Positions 1-6,530 of a stretch of DNA of 9,242 bases are shown here, piece after piece. The notes under the pieces are model-generated. The model was given only the letters and a program-made list of their open reading frames with translations, had not been told where the DNA came from and did not search any database. The stretch is from Planctomycetaceae bacterium (GTDB taxonomy: Bacteria; Planctomycetota; Planctomycetia; Pirellulales; Pirellulaceae), in contig DNWZ01000144.1 of assembly GCA_003506095.1 (NCBI GenBank), positions 1 through 9,242 on the forward strand, read 5' to 3'. The translations under genes and the position numbers were made by a program. Every line of letters begins with the position of its first letter. The first letter of the stretch is position 1.

Positions 1-2
1 CC

Positions 3-323
3 GAGCAGAAGACGTTGCCGGGCCGCCCCATCGGACCGACCCGGGTGCAACTGCCCGACGGCGATCAGTGGCAATTCAAGTTCGTGAAGGTTGCCTGCAA
101 CGTGGCCGCGCCGGTCGGCCAAGAGGGAAATCGGCTCGGTGAATTGCTACAGAAGTGGTTTGGCAAAGATGCCGGCCTGCCCGGGACCCACTTTACTGTC
201 CGCTTTGAGTCGAAGGACGGCCGGTGGAAGGTTACGCCGTTGATCGGAGTCTCTGAAGTAAGCCGCGAAATCGATCAGTTGAGCCCCGATGCCGACGCCG
301 AGTCAATTCGCGACGGATCGTGA
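3..323 (+). CDS. C-terminal end of an unrecognised protein (partial)
   Basis: The frame is open from the first bases of the window to a TGA at 321-323, giving about 106 residues; the true start lies off the left edge. I do not recognise the family. What can be seen is a compact, conserved-looking block at residues 41-68 of the visible part: Gly-Asn followed by LGELLQKWFG, then DAGLPGT and a short beta-like HFTVRFE stretch. A weakly charged tail rich in Asp and Glu follows. The pattern reads as a beta-rich terminal domain that ends a larger protein, not as a free small protein. There is no signal peptide or membrane segment. The downstream neighbour is a decayed relic, so this gene is probably not in an operon with the other genes here. 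The TTG at 15 could serve as a start but has no visible ribosome-binding site, so I read this as a truncated C-terminus. Confidence 0.6.
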   Translation, partial: EQKTLPGRPIGPTRVQLPDGDQWQFKFVKVACNVAAPVGQEGNRLGELLQKWFGKDAGLPGTHFTVRFESKDGRWKVTPLIGVSEVSREIDQLSPDADAESIRDGS

Positions 324-348
324 CTTACTCAGGCTCTTCCGAATCACG

Positions 349-563
349 CGTGGGCTGGCAGACCAGGCAGAGTTGGCGCCGGCTGACGCAGATTATGATT
401 CTGCTCTGCTTAACGCCGGACATTCAGGAGGCGATCCTATTTTCGCCGCCAGCGGCGAACGGCCGGTCCGCAGGTTACCGAACGGGACGCGGGGCCAATC
501 GCGGCGGAAACAGGATGGAAGAAACAGAGACGCATGTGGAGCGCCACCATCAAGTCCAGCTGA
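349..563 (+). pseudogene. Frameshifted relic of a recombinase-associated helix-turn-helix protein
   Basis: Three short stretches in three frames line up as one decayed gene. Frame 1 at 349-378 reads RGLADQAELA. Frame 2 at about 380-464 reads RLTQIMILLCLTPDIQEAIL and continues FSPPAANGR. Frame 3 at 471-563 reads QVTERDAGPIAAETGWKKQR, then RMWSATIKSS and TGA. From memory, small planctomycete proteins encoded next to site-specific recombinases contain a helix-turn-helix with a VTQ-xx-NLL-x-LAPDIQE pattern, then LPP, RGRD and PIAA-xx-W-xx-QR-x-W, in that order. The order matches here, but one frame change falls near 377 (apparently with loss of about ten codons of the helix-turn-helix) and another near 460-470. 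It is therefore non-functional, and suggests that mobile or recombinase-linked DNA once bordered this island. The family assignment is by recall and has not been searched. Confidence 0.45.
442..459. repeat. Perfect 8-bp inverted repeat with 2-base centre
   Basis: TTCGCCGC at 442-449 and GCGGCGAA at 452-459 are exact reverse complements around the dinucleotide CA. In RNA this would fold as a short GC-rich hairpin of about 7 bp with a tetraloop. No T-run follows, so it does not look like an intrinsic terminator. It lies inside the decayed relic, near the second frame change, and may be a by-product of GC-rich codons or of the lesion. No function is claimed. Confidence 0.45.
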
Positions 564-608
564 CAGCGGTCAGGTAAGGATTCCCGCGCACATACGGCAT
601 TCCGAATT

Positions 609-1646
609 CTAGCTGTCGCCATTTATCTCCCCTTCATCGATGCCATCGTCAGGGATACCGCCGTGCCATTCAGCAGACTGGAGTTGTCTAGATGCCGCGT
701 CGTGAAAAAATTGAAAATCGCCAGTAGTGTACAAAAACAGCCGCAGGCATTGACCACTTTTGACTGGCTTGACGTCATCTGGATTGCTCAGGCCCTTCTT
801 CCAGAAGTCGACATCGCCTTCAAACCGGCCTTGCTGCCAAAGATAGGCATTCCTGTTTCGGGCAGCCAAAAACCATCGGCGTTTTCCTGCGACACGGTAC
901 CTGAGGATTCGTTTTCGCAGATAGGATTCACGGTCCGCAGAAACCTCTCGCTCAAAATACGAAGTCACTGCTAAATTCGAGACGCTCGCCAACGCTGTTT
1001 TCCAATCAGCCCATTGCGCCTTGCTGATGACCGTGTGCTTTCTGCCTCTCGATACCGCTTCCTTGACAATTTCGGGGGCGGGATAGACGTTCGAGCACAC
1101 GAGGTATTCAGAATTCGTCGCCACGTCCTTTGCGACGGCGATTCGACAACAAGTGATATCTACGCCGAACTTTTCGTTTAGCCACTCCGCTCCGATGAGC
1201 AATGCGTAGTCGTAAGCTTCAGCGATCAAAACAAGCTGTTGTTCTCGGTTGACATCGTCGCGATCGACCTCCAGAAACTCTGCTAGAGATTCCTGCTGGT
1301 CCGCTTCCAACAATGAAAGTAATTCATCCGGTGACCACTGCGAAATCATTCCGGCGTACGAAATCGCCTGCAACATCTGGAGCTTGTTGTTGCCCCGTTT
1401 TAATTCGATGATGACGCAGCGACCCTCCTTGTCGATGGCCAGGAGATCGATGCGATCCTGAACATTTCGTGAGGGTTCAATCTCTTTCCCAAGCAGAAAC
1501 AACTCCAGTCCAATTTCCCTGAAAAATTCATTTGGGCTATTGTAGATGTACTCTTGAAGGTCATAGCGTTCCGTGATCGACACATCTGCCAGCGTGGGTG
1601 TGGCAAGCGACGAAAAACTTTGAGATTTTCTGTCGATTTTCAGCAT
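609..1646 (-). CDS. NucS/DUF91-like PD-(D/E)XK nuclease domain protein
   Basis: A 345-residue protein whose first half carries a PD-(D/E)XK nuclease core of the kind found in the C-terminal domain of endonuclease NucS (DUF91). With the ATG at 1646 as residue 1, the motif runs Glu48 (in GLELFLLGKE), Asp67 (in DRIDLLAID), and Glu81 and Lys83 (in VIIELKRG), followed by LQAISYAG with Gln93, a usual helper residue. These would bind metal and cut DNA. The second half is not NucS: it has a basic, aromatic-rich module (about 235-330, with YLRKRILRYR, GKRRWFLAAR and DFWKKGL) that may bind DNA or sense a substrate. The N-terminal DNA-binding domain of true NucS is absent, so mismatch-repair function is not implied. 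I chose the start at 1646 because the domain begins there; the frame stays open to 1823, but that extension looks unlike a protein. No Shine-Dalgarno is visible. The gene lies behind the XRE gene on the same strand, about 300 bases away, next to a defence operon; a restriction or repair role is inferred. Confidence 0.75.
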   Translation of the reverse strand: MLKIDRKSQSFSSLATPTLADVSITERYDLQEYIYNSPNEFFREIGLELFLLGKEIEPSRNVQDRIDLLAIDKEGRCVIIELKRGNNKLQMLQAISYAGMISQWSPDELLSLLEADQQESLAEFLEVDRDDVNREQQLVLIAEAYDYALLIGAEWLNEKFGVDITCCRIAVAKDVATNSEYLVCSNVYPAPEIVKEAVSRGRKHTVISKAQWADWKTALASVSNLAVTSYFEREVSADRESYLRKRILRYRVAGKRRWFLAARNRNAYLWQQGRFEGDVDFWKKGLSNPDDVKPVKSGQCLRLFLYTTGDFQFFHDAASRQLQSAEWHGGIPDDGIDEGEINGDS

Positions 1647-1946
1647 TGTATTGTGCGTATTTAGGGTGCGTGCACGCCTCGTTGCAAAATCCCTGGCAAG
1701 GGATACAGAGCAATTGACGATGACCTTATTTACCACTGGCTTCACGCATAACCCTGAGGCGAGTCCTTTAATGAATGTCAGTGCAAGAGGCCTGAAACGT
1801 ATTTTAACCAGCCTGCCTAGCAACGCGCCGTCGGGCCACAGAAATACGGCGGGATATGCGCTAGCTTATCAGTCTACCGCAACGCATCGCGAGACAGCAA
1901 CGTCCGTCCCAGACGTGGTTCCAAATGCGAGCACCCCTCTCGTTGG
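1647..1946. other. Spacer of about 300 bases between two minus-strand genes
   Basis: I see no convincing gene here. On the minus strand the frame of the nuclease gene stays open up to an ATG at 1823, but the extra 59 codons encode a basic stretch with no recognisable domain. A plus-strand frame of 99 codons at 1651-1950 has a low-complexity, non-protein-like composition and overlaps the end of the XRE gene. No RNA gene, clear promoter or rho-independent terminator could be identified by eye. The stretch probably holds the promoter of the nuclease gene. Confidence 0.5.
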
Positions 1947-2276
1947 CTAATTGACCGTGTTCAGAGAAGATTCCAACCGATCAAGTGCATGCTTGTCCAT
2001 TTTCGCAATCTGCCTAAACAACTCAGGTCGTTGCCGAATGCGTTGCCGAATCGACGCAGGCACCTTATCCGCCAGCAGCAGCAACTCATCCTCGTCGGCT
2101 TTTAGCTCGTCGGCCAATTTGTGGATGAAATTGGCTGAAGGATAGTCACCAAAGTGTAATTTTCCATTCTCGACCTTGCTGATGTACGAAACGCTCACTG
2201 AGAGACTGTCCGCCACCGACCGCTGCGTCAGCCCCCGTAAAATGCGCAGTTCACGAACTTTTTGACCGAATTGCAT
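1947..2276 (-). CDS. XRE-family helix-turn-helix transcriptional regulator
   Basis: A 109-residue DNA-binding protein of the XRE (Cro/C1) type. Residues 3-60 form the five-helix domain: GQKVRELRILRGLTQ at 4-18, a turn-containing second helix (QRSVADSL) and the recognition helix with VSYISKVENGK at 29-39, the hallmark of the family. The C-terminal part (about 60-109) has acidic DEDELLLLADKVP, then RQRIRQRPELFRQ, a helical segment that in related regulators supports dimerisation. The start at 2276 is preferred over the upstream ATG at 2342 because the conserved domain begins there and a GAGGA sits 10 bases before it (2287-2291, read on the minus strand). The gene is divergent from the DUF499 operon with 103 bases between the starts, the typical position of a control protein that represses or times a DNA-modification defence operon and itself. 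That role is inferred from position. Confidence 0.88.
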   Translation of the reverse strand: MQFGQKVRELRILRGLTQRSVADSLSVSVSYISKVENGKLHFGDYPSANFIHKLADELKADEDELLLLADKVPASIRQRIRQRPELFRQIAKMDKHALDRLESSLNTVN

Positions 2277-2313
2277 CGCTGGTGCGTCCTCAGATTGTGG
2301 CGACGGAGTTTTA

Positions 2314-2342
2314 AGCGTATGTTTATTGCACCTTTTGGTCAA
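2314..2342 (-). promoter_or_regulatory. Possible sigma-70-like promoter for the XRE gene
   Basis: Read on the minus strand, TTGACC (2337-2342) is a five-of-six match to a -35 box. It is followed by a 17-base spacer and TACGCT (2314-2319), only a three-of-six match to a -10 box. Transcription would start near 2307, about 30 bases before the ATG at 2276. If this is right, the 2342 start is excluded. The match is weak and planctomycete promoters are poorly defined, so this is tentative. The same 103-base divergent region (2277-2379) must also hold the promoter of the DUF499 operon, for which I see no clear boxes. Confidence 0.25.
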
Positions 2343-2379
2343 CCATTCACGTCACCGCCACGGAAAAGCTTCTTCACAG

Positions 2380-3930
2380 ATGAAGACACTCGCTTGCTGC
2401 ACGCCTCGCCAGTCGGTCTTGGACGGCTCCGAAGATTTTGTCGTCAACCTGTCCTCGCTCGCGGAACTCACCGAGTCCGAGGCGATTGAGTTCTTGGATT
2501 CGAACGTCTTGACCTCGGGCATGCAAGACTTAGTCTTGCAGTCTTTCGATCGGCTGGCAGGTGGGCCGAGCCGAGGCATCTTCAAATTGTCTGAATCGAT
2601 GGGTGGTGGCAAGACGCAGAGCATGATTGTTGCCGGCCTGCTTGCAAAGTTTCCCTCTCTGGCGAGCACTCTGGAATTCGACAAAGCCCCGGTAACCGTA
2701 ACGGCCGATCGCGTTATCGCCTTTACTGGCCGAAATACAGACGAAAACGTCTGGGTGGCGATCGGCCGCGAACTGGGGACCGAGTTTGAACCGACCAAGG
2801 CGCCATCGGAGAAACAGTGGGCCAAGCTTTTTGCCGGCAAAAAGGTTCTGATTCTTCTAGACGAACTCGCGTTTTACCTCGTTCATGCTGCCTCTCAAGG
2901 ATCAAAGGACGAAGGTGAACGTTTCAGCAATCTCGTTGCTATCGCACTTACCAACCTGTTCGGTGCTGTTCGCGACCACAAAGAGTCCGCGACGACTGCC
3001 CTGGTCGTGGCTGACCTACAAAAAGACTGGGAGCAGGGCAAAGAGGACCTTGCCCGTATCATGAAATCAAATCTCACCCTCGGCGGCACAATCCAAAGTG
3101 CCGACAACGAGATGAGTAAAGGCGCTGTGTCGATTTCGCCTGTCGACAATTCAAAAGATGAGCTTTACGAGATTTTGCGGAAGCGAATTTTCAGGTTGAT
3201 TGACATTAGCGATCAGGAAAAGAAGGCAATCATCACGGCTTACGACAAGGAACTGCAGACCGCGAAGAATGCCGGGTTGATTGAACGGGCCTTGCCAAAA
3301 ATTCAAGAAGAACTAAAGGTTTCCTACCCGTTCCACTTCTCGACGAAGCATTTGATTGAGACGTTCAACGACAATCCAGGGTTTCAGAAAACTCGCGACG
3401 TGATTTACCTCATGTCCTCAATCGTCCGTGCGGTCTGGGGCAAAGGTGAGCAAAGTCAAACGCACCTGCTTTCATTGGCATCACCCGACTTCAATGACTC
3501 CAAAGTCGCAGCGAGGTTCAAAGACATCAAGCGGTCGCTTGAGGGGGCGATGCAAACCGACATCGCCAGTTCCGGCACATCCCACGCCGAGGCCCTAGTA
3601 GACGAAACTTCAGGCTTGTCCCTACCCGCAGCGAAATGGCTTTTCGCTGCTTCCCTCTCGGAAGTTCGCCCGCGCGGATTGTCGGTTGGTGAGTTGGCCG
3701 AATATATGGCTGGGCCGGGCGTTGACCAAACTAAAATAGCCGGTGCCGTAGCGGAGCTTTATCGGAATTGCTGGTACATCGACCAACACAAATCAGGGAA
3801 GTACTTCTTCAATCGCACGAAGAATCTCAATGCCCAACTAAACTCATATGTTCAACGTTGCAGCGTTGATGACCGAGTTTCCGTCATCGAAAGCAAACTG
3901 GCGGAAATGTTCGAGCCCAAGGAAAAGTGA
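2380..3930 (+). CDS. DUF499 anti-phage-associated P-loop ATPase, N-terminal part up to an internal TGA
   Basis: The first 516 residues of a DUF499 protein, a large P-loop ATPase found in gene sets with DUF1156 methyltransferases and DUF3780 proteins. The start at 2380 (MKTLACCTPRQSVLDG) matches the family's usual MKTL-xx-xx-CTPR-xSV opening; the frame extends to 2326, but those 18 codons are not family-like. Residues 66-90 hold GIFKLSESMGGGKT, with the Walker A lysine at 78 and threonine at 79. Residues 155-164 hold KVLILLDELA, a Walker B with Asp161 and Glu162 as metal-binding and catalytic candidates. These predict ATP binding and hydrolysis in the cytoplasm; the moved substrate (DNA, or a modification or nuclease complex) is unknown. 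The coding frame ends at a TGA at 3928-3930 in the middle of the family's length, and the same frame continues open after it. A full-length relative would be about 1050 residues. If translation really stops here, the ATPase core is made but the C-terminal half is lost. Confidence 0.85.
   Translation: MKTLACCTPRQSVLDGSEDFVVNLSSLAELTESEAIEFLDSNVLTSGMQDLVLQSFDRLAGGPSRGIFKLSESMGGGKTQSMIVAGLLAKFPSLASTLEFDKAPVTVTADRVIAFTGRNTDENVWVAIGRELGTEFEPTKAPSEKQWAKLFAGKKVLILLDELAFYLVHAASQGSKDEGERFSNLVAIALTNLFGAVRDHKESATTALVVADLQKDWEQGKEDLARIMKSNLTLGGTIQSADNEMSKGAVSISPVDNSKDELYEILRKRIFRLIDISDQEKKAIITAYDKELQTAKNAGLIERALPKIQEELKVSYPFHFSTKHLIETFNDNPGFQKTRDVIYLMSSIVRAVWGKGEQSQTHLLSLASPDFNDSKVAARFKDIKRSLEGAMQTDIASSGTSHAEALVDETSGLSLPAAKWLFAASLSEVRPRGLSVGELAEYMAGPGVDQTKIAGAVAELYRNCWYIDQHKSGKYFFNRTKNLNAQLNSYVQRCSVDDRVSVIESKLAEMFEPKEK
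3928..3930 (+). other. In-frame TGA splitting the DUF499 gene
   Basis: TGA at codon 517 of the DUF499 frame lies between AAG GAA AAG and TGC TAT CAG. No other stop occurs in this frame from 2380 to 5532, and the residues on both sides read as continuous family sequence (MFEPKEK, then CYQRLAVHKD and ILVICGSDAP). The overlapping ATG at 3930-3932 is in a different frame and stops after 18 codons, so stop-start reinitiation does not rescue the second half. Explanations are a nonsense mutation, an assembly error, or UGA readthrough. The bases could also reflect a compensating pair of one-base changes: dropping the T at 3928 and adding one T after GCT would give Lys-Asp-Ala-Tyr-Gln, close to what I recall of relatives. 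Confidence 0.85.
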
Positions 3931-5532
3931 TGCTATCAGCGGCTCGCAGTCCACAAGGACTTCACCAAAATTCAACTCGATCGTGATTCCGCGATCTTAG
4001 TTATCTGCGGTAGCGACGCTCCGTACGAAAAATTTTTTGAGGATGCCAAGTACAAAAACCGCATCGCTTTTCTAACCGTTGTCGATCCCAAAGGCCTGTT
4101 CAAAGTCAACAAGCACGCCGAACGTTTTTGGGCGATCGAACAAGTGCTCAAAGACATGACTAAGGACGATGCTCAGTGGGAAAAGGCACTGGCAGAGAAG
4201 GCGAATATTCAATCAGAGCTGTTCATGGCGATTCGCACAGTCTACTCCAGGCTGCTCTACCCGCTGTACGACAACTCACTTGGTAAATCCAAACTGGCTG
4301 ATGCCGCCTTGCTCGACTCGTACCACGACGAGGGCAGCGACAAAGCTATTAAGTACGATGGTAAGACCAACGCATCGAAGGGAGAATTGGTTGTTGAAGC
4401 GACGATGAAAGAAAAACGCAAGTTTCAGGTCGTCAAGGCAGCTAGCGGTACTGACAAAGTCAAAGCGTATCAAGCGATCCGCGATCGCGTCGAAGCTCTG
4501 TTGTTTCCGAGTACGGGCCGAGCCGGTTGGGATCAAATTTTAGATGCAGCGGCCAGTCAGGGGAGCATGGTTTGGACGGAGCCTGGATTGCTTGATCGCA
4601 TGAAAGAAACCCTGTTGTCGGCGGGTGATTGGCGGTCCGAAGCTCAGCAAATACTCAAACCACCATTTGAGGAGCAAACCGGCGTCTCGATCGAGTACGA
4701 CCGAAACGAAAAGACGGGCCGCATCGTCACCACGGATATCAAGCTGCATCATGGAGACACATTGTGGGTCAGCGAAGACGGAGGCGAATACAAGAAGGTG
4801 CCTTCCGACGAAGCCTTTCAATCCGATGCAATGACGCTTGTGTTCAAGGCCGAAGACTCGACCGGCAAGAACAAAACTGGTCAAGAATACAAAATTCAAA
4901 ACGAACTTGTGGTTCGGCACGATTTCCTTGTCAGTTCGACAGCTGGCCACCGTCGCTTGAAGATCGGCGTTGTCCCGCCCGACGCGATTGTTAAATGGAC
5001 CGCTGATGGCACAGATGCAGCAAACAACGGGAATCTCTATCCGCCCGAAGGCATTGATATTCCCGAAGGTGCGACGATCAAGTTGTTTGCGGAAAAGGGT
5101 AGCGTTTATCGAGACCTCTCGATTACGGTCCCCAAACCGGTGGCTGGCGGCAATGACGATGATGGGCCGCCTCCGCTGGATTCTGGAAAACCTGCCCGAC
5201 TCGATGGAAAGGCACTTAAGGAGTTCGCGTTGACGACCCGAAAGACTGTCCACGGTTTCTTGGCCGGTCTACCGAATGGGACGCTTATTGCCGGGCCGCG
5301 GGCGAAGGTCGTCAAGGCCGTTTCCGACAACCACGTCGCCATCGCCTGGGATAAGAGCATCCTATTGACCCAAGCCGACTTGCTCAATGCTTACGCCTTC
5401 CTCGATAGTGAGCTAGCCGATGCTGAATGGGAGCTGCTTGCTGCGAGAGTTGACTTTCCGACAGGCAAAGGCCTCATTGATTGGCAGGGAAAGCAATCGG
5501 TCAAGATTTCGCCCACGCTGATCACGCAATGA
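3931..5532 (+). pseudogene. DUF499 anti-phage-associated ATPase, C-terminal part after the internal TGA
   Basis: A further 533 in-frame codons continue the DUF499 protein directly after the TGA. The first block, LAVHKDFTKIQLDRDSAILV then the run around DAKYKNRIAFLTVVD, is the beta-alpha region that follows the ATPase core in the family. A helical charged region follows, then beta-rich segments around 4700-5130, a Gly/Asp/Pro linker (GGNDDDGPPP, 5146-5175), and a C-terminal module ending in DWQGKQSVKISPTLITQ. No new start is well supported: the first in-frame alternatives are a GTG at 4144 and an ATG at 4156, neither with a good ribosome-binding site, so an independent 462-residue product is possible but unlikely. 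Codon use and base composition match the first half, which argues that the break is recent or artefactual. The final TGA overlaps an ATG (5529-5532). The part would be functional only if the two halves are joined by readthrough or if the TGA is not real. Confidence 0.7.
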
Positions 5533-5618
5533 ACAGCGAACAAATGCAAGTACGATTGCCCGAACGTGTCCATGTCTCACCTACGTTGAGGTGCGACCGG
5601 AATTCGAGTAGCGGGTAA
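5529..5618 (+). other. 29-codon micro-ORF bridging DUF499 and DUF3780
   Basis: An ATG at 5529 overlaps the DUF499 stop as ATGA and opens 29 codons (MNSEQMQVRLPERV and on) ending in TAA at 5616-5618. That TAA runs into the AAGGA (5617-5621) that serves as the ribosome-binding site of the DUF3780 gene. The layout would let ribosomes that finish DUF499 pass through to DUF3780 by translational coupling. The peptide has no recognisable family. It may equally be a chance open frame in a 97-base gap or a scar of a lost small gene. Confidence 0.25.
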
Positions 5619-5621
5619 GGA
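5617..5621 (+). promoter_or_regulatory. Ribosome-binding site of the DUF3780 gene
   Basis: AAGGA lies 8 bases before the ATG at 5630, the best Shine-Dalgarno on the plus strand of this window, and it fixes the start of the DUF3780 gene. It overlaps the stop codon of the upstream micro-ORF. Confidence 0.6.
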
Positions 5622-5629
5622 AAACCGAC

Positions 5630-6469
5630 ATGAATAATACTTCCAACGAACCACCCGCACCCTTTGGCGATGTCGACACCGACATTGAACACGGGATCTT
5701 CGTCGTTGACATCCGACAGGGACGGCAGTGCCAACTCACCTTGATCGGACGCACCGAACGTGGCTATCCACGCACCGAACTAGCGACCGTCTCCAGCAAC
5801 TTGTGGAACGAGATCGGCTCTGCAGTCGAGCAAGAACTAATTCGTGGAATGCAAGATCGGGTCCAGGAAAAAACAAAGCAAAAGGCTCCAACGCCAAAAC
5901 TGAGATCGGGAGCAAACGCACTCAGCACACTGATCACGCGGGAGCTGGCTGTATTGCTATGGGCCCTGATGGAAGATGAAACCGGAGATCGGACCGACGC
6001 CTTGTTCGCCGGTTGGAAGCAATTGGCCAGCGAAGAACGCTGGTGGTTGTACGCTCGGGCCAGCAGTCCTTCGCAACGAGTCGGTCAGGGTTGGCGTCAT
6101 GCACTGCTCTTTGCGCTGGATGATCCTGCCGAAACGCGTACTTCGGCTGGGTCTATCGAAGTGGAAGAGTCCGTCGAGCTTGAGCCCGCCGCTAAGAAGC
6201 AATCCGTCAGAAAGCGGATGACGAAGAATGCAACCGCAAAAAAAAAGTCGAATACCAACCCTCGCACCAAGGTGACCTCGACCCCGTCGATTGGCTCCGC
6301 GGCCGACTTGAAGCCGAAGCGGACAAAGAAATCAAAACCCGCAGCATCAACGAAGAATTCAGCCCAGTCGAAAGGAGCGGTTACGAAAAAGACACCTCCG
6401 AAAACGAAAAATCCGCCGTCCAAGAAACCGGCGGCAAAAAAGAAACCGGTGGCAGAAAAAACCGCGTGA
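5630..6469 (+). CDS. DUF3780 anti-phage-associated protein with a lysine-rich tail
   Basis: A 279-residue protein. Residues about 12-167 match the DUF3780 family as I remember it: an FGDVDT-xx-EHGIFVV opening, LSTLITRELAVLLWAL (98-113), ERWWLY (136-141) and GQGWRHALLFALDDP (152-166). The function of DUF3780 is unknown; it recurs between DUF499 and DUF1156 genes, so it is most likely a structural or specificity partner of the methyltransferase-ATPase set. From about 187 to the end the sequence becomes a low-complexity tail of Lys, Ala, Pro, Thr and Ser (PAAKK, KKTPPKTK, PAAKKKP), like histone H1-type tails and able to bind nucleic acid. This tail may not be the original C-terminus: after an A9 run (6238-6246) the -1 frame is open to 6534, has more typical codon use and is joined to the next gene. 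The start at 5630 has a good ribosome-binding site. It lies in the same operon as DUF499 and DUF1156. Confidence 0.82.
   Translation: MNNTSNEPPAPFGDVDTDIEHGIFVVDIRQGRQCQLTLIGRTERGYPRTELATVSSNLWNEIGSAVEQELIRGMQDRVQEKTKQKAPTPKLRSGANALSTLITRELAVLLWALMEDETGDRTDALFAGWKQLASEERWWLYARASSPSQRVGQGWRHALLFALDDPAETRTSAGSIEVEESVELEPAAKKQSVRKRMTKNATAKKKSNTNPRTKVTSTPSIGSAADLKPKRTKKSKPAASTKNSAQSKGAVTKKTPPKTKNPPSKKPAAKKKPVAEKTA
6238..6247 (+). other. A9 run with in-phase A AAA AAG slippery heptamer
   Basis: Nine adenines (6238-6246) followed by G. In the phase of the DUF3780 frame the last seven bases are A AAA AAG, the same heptamer used for -1 frameshifting in Escherichia coli dnaX. Runs of nine A also favour transcriptional slippage. 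A -1 step here moves from the DUF3780 frame into the open frame ending at 6534. A second in-phase A AAA AAG occurs at 6436-6442. I see no convincing Shine-Dalgarno-like stimulator just upstream and no hairpin at the usual spacing. Confidence 0.5.
6422..6457 (+). repeat. Two tandem copies of an 18-bp unit in the DUF3780 tail
   Basis: The 18 bases at 6422-6439 are repeated at 6440-6457 with 16 of 18 identical. In the DUF3780 frame the copies encode KKPAAK and KKPVAE; in the -1 frame they encode ETGGKK and ETGGRK. Tandem duplication of this kind is how low-complexity tails grow, and it preserves both frames because 18 is a multiple of three. Confidence 0.7.
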
Positions 6470-6530
6470 CCGACAAGTCGGATATCCGTCTCGAGCCACA
6501 AACTTCCTTCCAATTGACTCTGTTTGATCT

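Noticed and set aside
1651..1950. Plus-strand open frame of 99 codons between the nuclease and regulator genes
   Set aside because: It runs into the 3' end of the regulator gene on the other strand, shows no domain or ribosome-binding site and has an unnatural composition.
3928..3961. Selenocysteine insertion at the DUF499 TGA, with the hairpin at 3948-3961 as a bacterial SECIS
   Set aside because: The stem is only 5 bp, the ACAA loop lacks the guanine expected in bacterial SECIS loops, the family has no redox role that I know, and no selenium genes are visible.
3930..3986. Stop-start (TGATG) reinitiation producing the second half of DUF499
   Set aside because: The ATG at 3930 is in a different frame from the rest of DUF499 and meets a stop after 18 codons.
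4540..5253. Minus-strand open frame of 237 codons inside DUF499
   Set aside because: It is antisense to well-supported DUF499 sequence, has no recognisable domain and looks like a shadow of the sense codon pattern.
5578..5593. Hairpin CACCT, ACGTTG, AGGTG as a terminator between DUF499 and DUF3780
   Set aside because: The stem is only 5 bp, there is no T-run, and termination inside this operon would be unexpected.
6097..6513. Minus-strand open frame of 138 codons rich in Phe, Val and Gly
   Set aside because: The hydrophobic runs are simply the complement of the lysine-rich DUF3780 tail, not real membrane segments.
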